DNA from: Promicromonospora panici
Lineage (GTDB): Bacteria > Actinomycetota > Actinomycetes > Actinomycetales > Cellulomonadaceae
DNA: 64,000 bases
Direction: 5' to 3'
Assembly (NCBI RefSeq): GCF_900608595.1
Contig: NZ_UWYY01000005.1
Coordinates: forward strand, 229,379 to 293,378
Shown here: positions 60,800 through 64,000 of the stretch, one piece after another
Position numbering within the stretch: position 1 is the stretch's first letter
Layout of the letters: each line of letters opens with the position of its first letter
Program-made: the position numbers and the translations under genes
Notes under the pieces: model-generated
The model's database searches: none
Told to the model about the DNA's origin: nothing
Seen by the model: only the letters and a program-made list of their open reading frames with translations

Positions 60800-61756
60800 T
60801 CAGCCCTTGACCGCTCCGACCGTGATGCCGCTGACGAAGTACCGCTGGACGAACGGATAGGCCAGCACGATCGGACCTGTCGCAACCACTGCGCTCGCCA
60901 TCTTCAGGGTGTTGCTCGGCAGCTCCGTGATGCTGACGTTCGAGCCGGCCACTGAATTCCTCAGCGCGTTCGCCGTGTTGATGATGTTGTACAGGTGGTA
61001 TTGGAGCGGCTTGAACTCCACGGTGCTCCCGAGGTAGAGCGAGGACAGATACCACTCGTTCCAGTACCCCAGGGCCAGGAAGAGGCCGATGGTGGCCAGC
61101 GCGGGTTTCATCATGGGGAGCACGAGCCGGAGAAAGATCCGGAAGTCGCCCGCTCCGTCGATCTTCCCGGACTCGACGATCTCGTAGGGCACGGACCGTA
61201 CGAAGTTCTTCATCAGGATGATGAGCCACGGGGTCATCAGCAGCTGGAGGAACACCGCCAGGTAGCTCCCCCTTAGCTCGAGGTAGCGCGAGACCCAGAT
61301 AAAGGTCGGCGCCAGCCCTGCCGAGAAGAGAGTCGTGAAGTAGATGAAGAACGAGATCGAGTTCCGGAACGGGAAGTCCTTGCGCTGCAGGGCGTACCCC
61401 GTCATCGCGATGACGAACAGGCCGATCGCCGTGCCTGCCACCGTCATCACGATCGTGACGACGTACGAGCCGATGATCTGCCTAGGGGCTCGGAAAATGT
61501 ACTCGTAGGCGGCGAACGTGAATTCCCGGGGCAGCAGGCCGAAGCCGTCCCTCATGATCGCCGACTCACTGGAGAAGGACGCCGAGATGATGAGGATGAA
61601 GGGCAGCGCACAGAAGGTGGCGAACGTCGCGACCGTGAGGTATGAGATACCCCGCAGCACGTAGTCGCTCCTGTCGAGCCTGACCTTGCGTGGCGGCTTC
61701 ACTGTGCGTGGCGGCTCCGCTTTGCGTGGCGGCTTCGCCGCGACGACGTGACTCAT
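60800..61756 (-). CDS. Lpl-type ABC importer permease, LplC/MalG type
   Basis: This 318-aa membrane permease has six spans after a repetitive Lys/Pro/Arg-rich N-terminus (AKPPRKAEPPRTVKPPRKV) encoded by an 18-bp tandem repeat. The EAA loop reads YEIVESGKIDGAGDFRIFLR, followed by VLPMMKPALATIG, and the C-terminus is VSGITVGAVKG, both diagnostic of YtcP/LplC permeases. It lies 33 nt after the LplB-type gene. It forms the membrane channel with that partner. No ATPase gene is present in the operon. Confidence 0.9.
   Translation of the reverse strand: MSHVVAAKPPRKAEPPRTVKPPRKVRLDRSDYVLRGISYLTVATFATFCALPFILIISASFSSESAIMRDGFGLLPREFTFAAYEYIFRAPRQIIGSYVVTIVMTVAGTAIGLFVIAMTGYALQRKDFPFRNSISFFIYFTTLFSAGLAPTFIWVSRYLELRGSYLAVFLQLLMTPWLIILMKNFVRSVPYEIVESGKIDGAGDFRIFLRLVLPMMKPALATIGLFLALGYWNEWYLSSLYLGSTVEFKPLQYHLYNIINTANALRNSVAGSNVSITELPSNTLKMASAVVATGPIVLAYPFVQRYFVSGITVGAVKG
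61687..61740 (-). repeat. 18-bp tandem repeat, three copies, in the LplC N-terminus
   Basis: TGCGTGGCGGCTT/CC recurs every 18 bases three times and encodes Lys/Glu-Pro-Pro-Arg units in the cytoplasmic tail of the permease. Confidence 0.75.
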
Positions 61757-61789
61757 CGTGCATCCTCCGGGTCAGAACAGCGCATGGGG

Positions 61790-62764
61790 TCAGAACAGCG
61801 CATAGTCTTCGTTGATCTTTCGCACGATCCAGTTGGCCAGCATGACGAGTGCGAACCCGAACAGGGACTGGTACAGCCCGACCGCTGTGGACGACGTGAA
61901 ATTGTTCTGGGAAATGATCATCCGGTAGACGGAGGTCTCGATGATGTCCGTCGTCTGGAACAGCGCCGCGTTGTTTCCCACCAGGTTCCAGAACAGCCCG
62001 AAGTTGCCGTTCATGATCCCGCCCAGCGAGAACAGCAGAAGAATGATGAACGTGGGCTTCAGGCTCGGGAGTATGACGTATCGGATTCGCTGCCAGGCCG
62101 AGGCTCCGTCGATCGCGGCCGCCTCGAACAGGGAGTTGTCGATGCCCATGATCGCGGCGAAGTAGACGATGGATCCGTACCCGGTGCTCTGCCAGAGCTG
62201 GAAGAGGATGATGATGATCGGCCAGGCGCCGGCGATGCTGTAGATCTTGATCGGGTCGCCGCCGGTCTGTGTGATGAGCGCGTTGACGTACCCGGTGTCG
62301 TAGTTCAGCAGGTTGAAGGCGATCACGCCGATGAGGACTACCGAGATGAAGTACGGCAGGAACATGACGGCCTGGCTGATCTTCTTGAAGTACTTCGACC
62401 TGACCTCGTTCAGCATGATGGCGATCGCGATCTGGAGGAAGTTCCCCAGCACGATGAAGGCCAGGTTGTAGAGGACCGTGTTCTTGGTGAGCAGCCAGAG
62501 CTGCCCGGACTGAATGAGGAACTCGAAGTTCCGCAGCCCCACGAACGGGCTCCCGAAGATCCCGTCCCGGTAGTTGAAGTTCGTGAACGCGATCCACGCC
62601 CCCGGCATCGGGGCGTAGCTGAAGACGACGAAGAACAGGATCGCCGGCAGGCACATGAGGAGCAGCACCCTGTTGCGGACGATGCTTCTCAGCAGCGACT
62701 TCGGCTTCTTTGTCGTTGATGTCTCGCGCGGCTGGACGCGCTCCTGCGTCAGCGCGGCAGCCAT
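61790..62764 (-). CDS. Lpl-type ABC importer permease, LplB/MalF type
   Basis: This 324-aa membrane permease is the first gene of the five-gene operon. It has six hydrophobic spans and family motifs GAWIAFTNFNYRDGIFGSPF, GLRNFEFLIQSG, the EAA loop NSLFEAAAIDGASAWQRIRY and the ending WIVRKINEDYALF, all typical of YteP/LplB polysaccharide permeases. Base use is somewhat less GC-rich than in many neighbours, mirroring the other Lpl genes, which may hint at separate ancestry. Tandem LacI-type operators lie 86-113 nt upstream of the start. Confidence 0.9.
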   Translation of the reverse strand: MAAALTQERVQPRETSTTKKPKSLLRSIVRNRVLLLMCLPAILFFVVFSYAPMPGAWIAFTNFNYRDGIFGSPFVGLRNFEFLIQSGQLWLLTKNTVLYNLAFIVLGNFLQIAIAIMLNEVRSKYFKKISQAVMFLPYFISVVLIGVIAFNLLNYDTGYVNALITQTGGDPIKIYSIAGAWPIIIILFQLWQSTGYGSIVYFAAIMGIDNSLFEAAAIDGASAWQRIRYVILPSLKPTFIILLLFSLGGIMNGNFGLFWNLVGNNAALFQTTDIIETSVYRMIISQNNFTSSTAVGLYQSLFGFALVMLANWIVRKINEDYALF

Positions 62765-62849
62765 AGCGACTGCCGTTCAGCCGGCGCGTCGACCGGGTTC
62801 TCTTTCATGCGCCACTCTCCGTTGAAGGCCCATCGAGCATCGTCGCTCA

Positions 62850-62877
62850 TGTTAACGATAACAAGTTAACGTGAACA
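62850..62877. promoter_or_regulatory. Tandem 14-bp LacI-type operators upstream of the Lpl-GH35 operon
   Basis: TGTTAACGATAACA (62850-62863) is a near-palindrome and AGTTAACGTGAACA (62864-62877) is an adjoining variant (11 of 14 bases shared). The pair is also enclosed by CATGTT and AACATG as a larger palindrome. It lies upstream of the LplB start with no regulator gene next to it. Confidence 0.65.
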
Positions 62878-62988
62878 TGAGGGTAGGAGCGATGCATACG
62901 TCCGGTCAAGCGTGATTAATCACAATTTGGTAACACTGACGGATATAACGTTGCCGATCGTCGAGACGCCGTGCGTCACGGAGCGGCG

Positions 62989-63510
62989 TTACAGAGTGGT
63001 CCGCTCCCGATGCCGCCGGACCGCCGCCCGGTTCGCACACCGCACAGAGCAGTACCGCTGCCGCCCGTTGCGCGTGACGTCGACCACCACGGCCGTGCAG
63101 GGCTCCGACGCGCAGCGCGCCAGCCTGTGCATCCCGCGAGTGACCAGGTGGAGCGACGTCCCGACGCTGATCACCGCCCGCAGTACCGACGACAGCACCT
63201 GGTTCTCGTCCCGGTAGTGCAAGTGCCACCCCTCCCCGTCGTGATCGGTGAGACGTGGGTAGGCCGCGGTCGCGGCCATCTGGGCGTTCAGCAGCGCGGC
63301 GCGCCCCTCGGGATCGGCCGTGTCCACGATCCGCAGCCAGTCGTCGATGACGAGACGCGAGCGCGCGTGGTCCTCGGGCTCCTCCTGGAACTCCATCGTC
63401 ATGCCGAAGTCGCGCGTCCGCGCCTCGATCCCGGCCCGGTCGTCCGGCCACTCGTTCGCCAGGGACGCGGCCAGCAGGACGGCGTACTCGCCGTAAGGGT
63501 TGAGATGCAC
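62989..63510 (-). CDS. CGNR zinc-finger transcriptional regulator
   Basis: This 173-aa regulator has an N-terminal ligand-type domain (DUF1470-like; MHLNPYGEYAVLLAASLANEW, EGRAALLNAQMAATAAYPRL, WHLHYRDENQVLSSVLRAVI) and a C-terminal CGNR finger (RCASEPCTAVVVDVTRNG, RYCSVRCANRAAVRRHRER) with Cys ligands CxxxxC and CxxxC. GTG 63510 is leaderless, with TGTAAT 6 nt upstream. It is tandem with the Lpl operon but separated by over 200 nt, and divergent from a small zinc-ribbon-like gene across 26 nt. Controlled genes are unknown. Confidence 0.87.
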   Translation of the reverse strand: MHLNPYGEYAVLLAASLANEWPDDRAGIEARTRDFGMTMEFQEEPEDHARSRLVIDDWLRIVDTADPEGRAALLNAQMAATAAYPRLTDHDGEGWHLHYRDENQVLSSVLRAVISVGTSLHLVTRGMHRLARCASEPCTAVVVDVTRNGRQRYCSVRCANRAAVRRHRERTTL

Positions 63511-63516
63511 AAGGCC

Positions 63517-63522
63517 ATTACA
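63517..63522 (-). promoter_or_regulatory. Probable -10 element of the CGNR gene (leaderless)
   Basis: TGTAAT on the minus strand ends 6 nt before GTG 63510. Confidence 0.5.
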
Positions 63523-63536
63523 TCATCGTGGGATCC

Positions 63537-63767
63537 ATGACCGCGATCCACACCCACACCACTCCGCGCACCGGCGCACCCGAGTCCCAGCACGTGGCAG
63601 CCGTCCGGCACGAGCACTCCTGGGCGACGGAGTCCCGCCATCCGACGTCGGCGGGCCACGTGCTCTACGTGCGGTGCACGGCGTGCGGCATCCACCGGGT
63701 GGATCTGCAGGGGCACCACGACGTGCCGCCCGCACCACTGAGCAGAGTGGTCGGCGGGGAGCCTTGA
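63537..63767 (+). CDS. Small Cys/His-rich (zinc-ribbon-like) protein
   Basis: This 76-aa protein has HEHSWATESRHPTSAGHVLY then VRCTACGIHRVDLQG. The single CxxCG with an upstream His cluster suggests a small zinc-binding fold of a type common in actinobacteria; no function is established. The divergent CGNR gene may regulate it or share the promoter gap. ATG 63537 was preferred, but GTG 63528 would add only Val-Gly-Ser. Length is short but composition differs from random GC-rich frames. Confidence 0.6.
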   Translation: MTAIHTHTTPRTGAPESQHVAAVRHEHSWATESRHPTSAGHVLYVRCTACGIHRVDLQGHHDVPPAPLSRVVGGEP

Positions 63768-63782
63768 CCGCTCCCCCGCCCC

Positions 63783-64000
63783 TCACGGGATCTCGACGAC
63801 GGCGCTGCCGCGATGACCGAGCCGCCAGGCGCGCGCCCAGCGCCGAGCCGTCGACGGCGGCAGTGGCGCGGTATAGATTCGCCAGACCCGCCCGTCCGGC
63901 TCGGGGTCCCCGCTGATGCGCTCCTGGAGGGTCAGCTCGCGCTCGTCGTCGCACGGCGGGTCGTCCGTCCAGCCGATCAGCGCACCCTCGGTGCCGCACG
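63783..64000 (-). CDS. Uncharacterised protein, C-terminal part (continues beyond the window end)
   Basis: The minus strand gives a coding stretch whose last 72 residues include GALIGWTDDPPCDDERELTL, QERISGDPEPDGRVWRIYTA and WARAWRLGHRGSAVVEIP before a stop at 63783. It shows mixed acidic and aromatic composition unlike noise frames. No family was recognised, and the start lies outside the window. It is convergent with the zinc-ribbon-like gene across 15 nt. Confidence 0.55.
   Translation of the reverse strand, partial: CGTEGALIGWTDDPPCDDERELTLQERISGDPEPDGRVWRIYTAPLPPSTARRWARAWRLGHRGSAVVEIP

Overview
The window is GC-rich DNA (by eye about 70% or more), densely coding with short gaps and many GTG starts. 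This fits a high-GC Actinomycetota. The secreted GH43 with a ricin-type lectin, the GH35, three sugar ABC importers, LacI/ROK/RpiR regulators, a DUF222-HNH remnant and many apparently leaderless promoters (a -10 hexamer 5-7 nt before the start codon) suggest Micrococcales, perhaps Cellulomonadaceae or Promicromonosporaceae. That placement is inference. No rRNA, tRNA, CRISPR array, transposase or integrase was seen.

Layout. 1-10.4 kb: SNF2 helicase (cut by the window edge), EEP-family phosphodiesterase, a large LAATG sortase-anchored protein of unknown function, a lipoprotein, a GH43-lectin enzyme with a LacI-type operator, an M20 amidohydrolase flanked by related palindromic repeats, and a secreted HNH nuclease. 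10.4-14.1 kb: broken SDR and sulfotransferase fragments, a Tat-type metallophosphoesterase, and a LacI regulator followed only by what looks like the tail of a lost solute-binding protein. 14.1-21.1 kb: a phenolic-lipid or quinone-type cluster of type III PKS, ICMT-type methyltransferase and FAD oxidoreductase, divergent from a UbiA prenyltransferase and a phytoene-dehydrogenase-like enzyme, then SRPBCC and SDR genes. 21.1-24.7 kb: ArfB-like rescue factor, GlcD-like oxidase, a CGNR regulator remnant, a 2'-5' RNA ligase-like protein and a MafI-like protein.

24.7-39.4 kb is the main catabolic region. A five-gene minus-strand operon (two permeases, binding protein, two Gfo/Idh/MocA dehydrogenases) diverges from a LacI gene across twin operators. 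A seven-gene minus-strand operon carries a second importer, a ROK regulator, a pyranose-2-oxidase-like GMC flavoprotein, a nucleoside-type deaminase and an IolE-like TIM-barrel isomerase. Together they look like uptake plus oxidative (keto-sugar) breakdown of an unusual sugar or glycoside.

39.6-55.7 kb: EF-G2-like GTPase, PNPOx-like flavoprotein divergent from a LysR regulator, RibD-like reductase, an RpiR regulator divergent from an MFS-GAF-amidohydrolase operon, a DUF222-HNH remnant, an alpha/beta hydrolase, small unknown genes, pyruvate oxidase PoxB and a DUF255 thioredoxin-fold protein. 55.7-64 kb: an operon of LplB- and LplC-type permeases, binding protein, DUF624 (YesL-like) membrane protein and GH35 beta-galactosidase-like enzyme behind tandem 14-bp operators with no regulator gene beside it. 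It is followed by a CGNR zinc-finger regulator divergent from a small zinc-ribbon-like protein, and the end of an unidentified gene.
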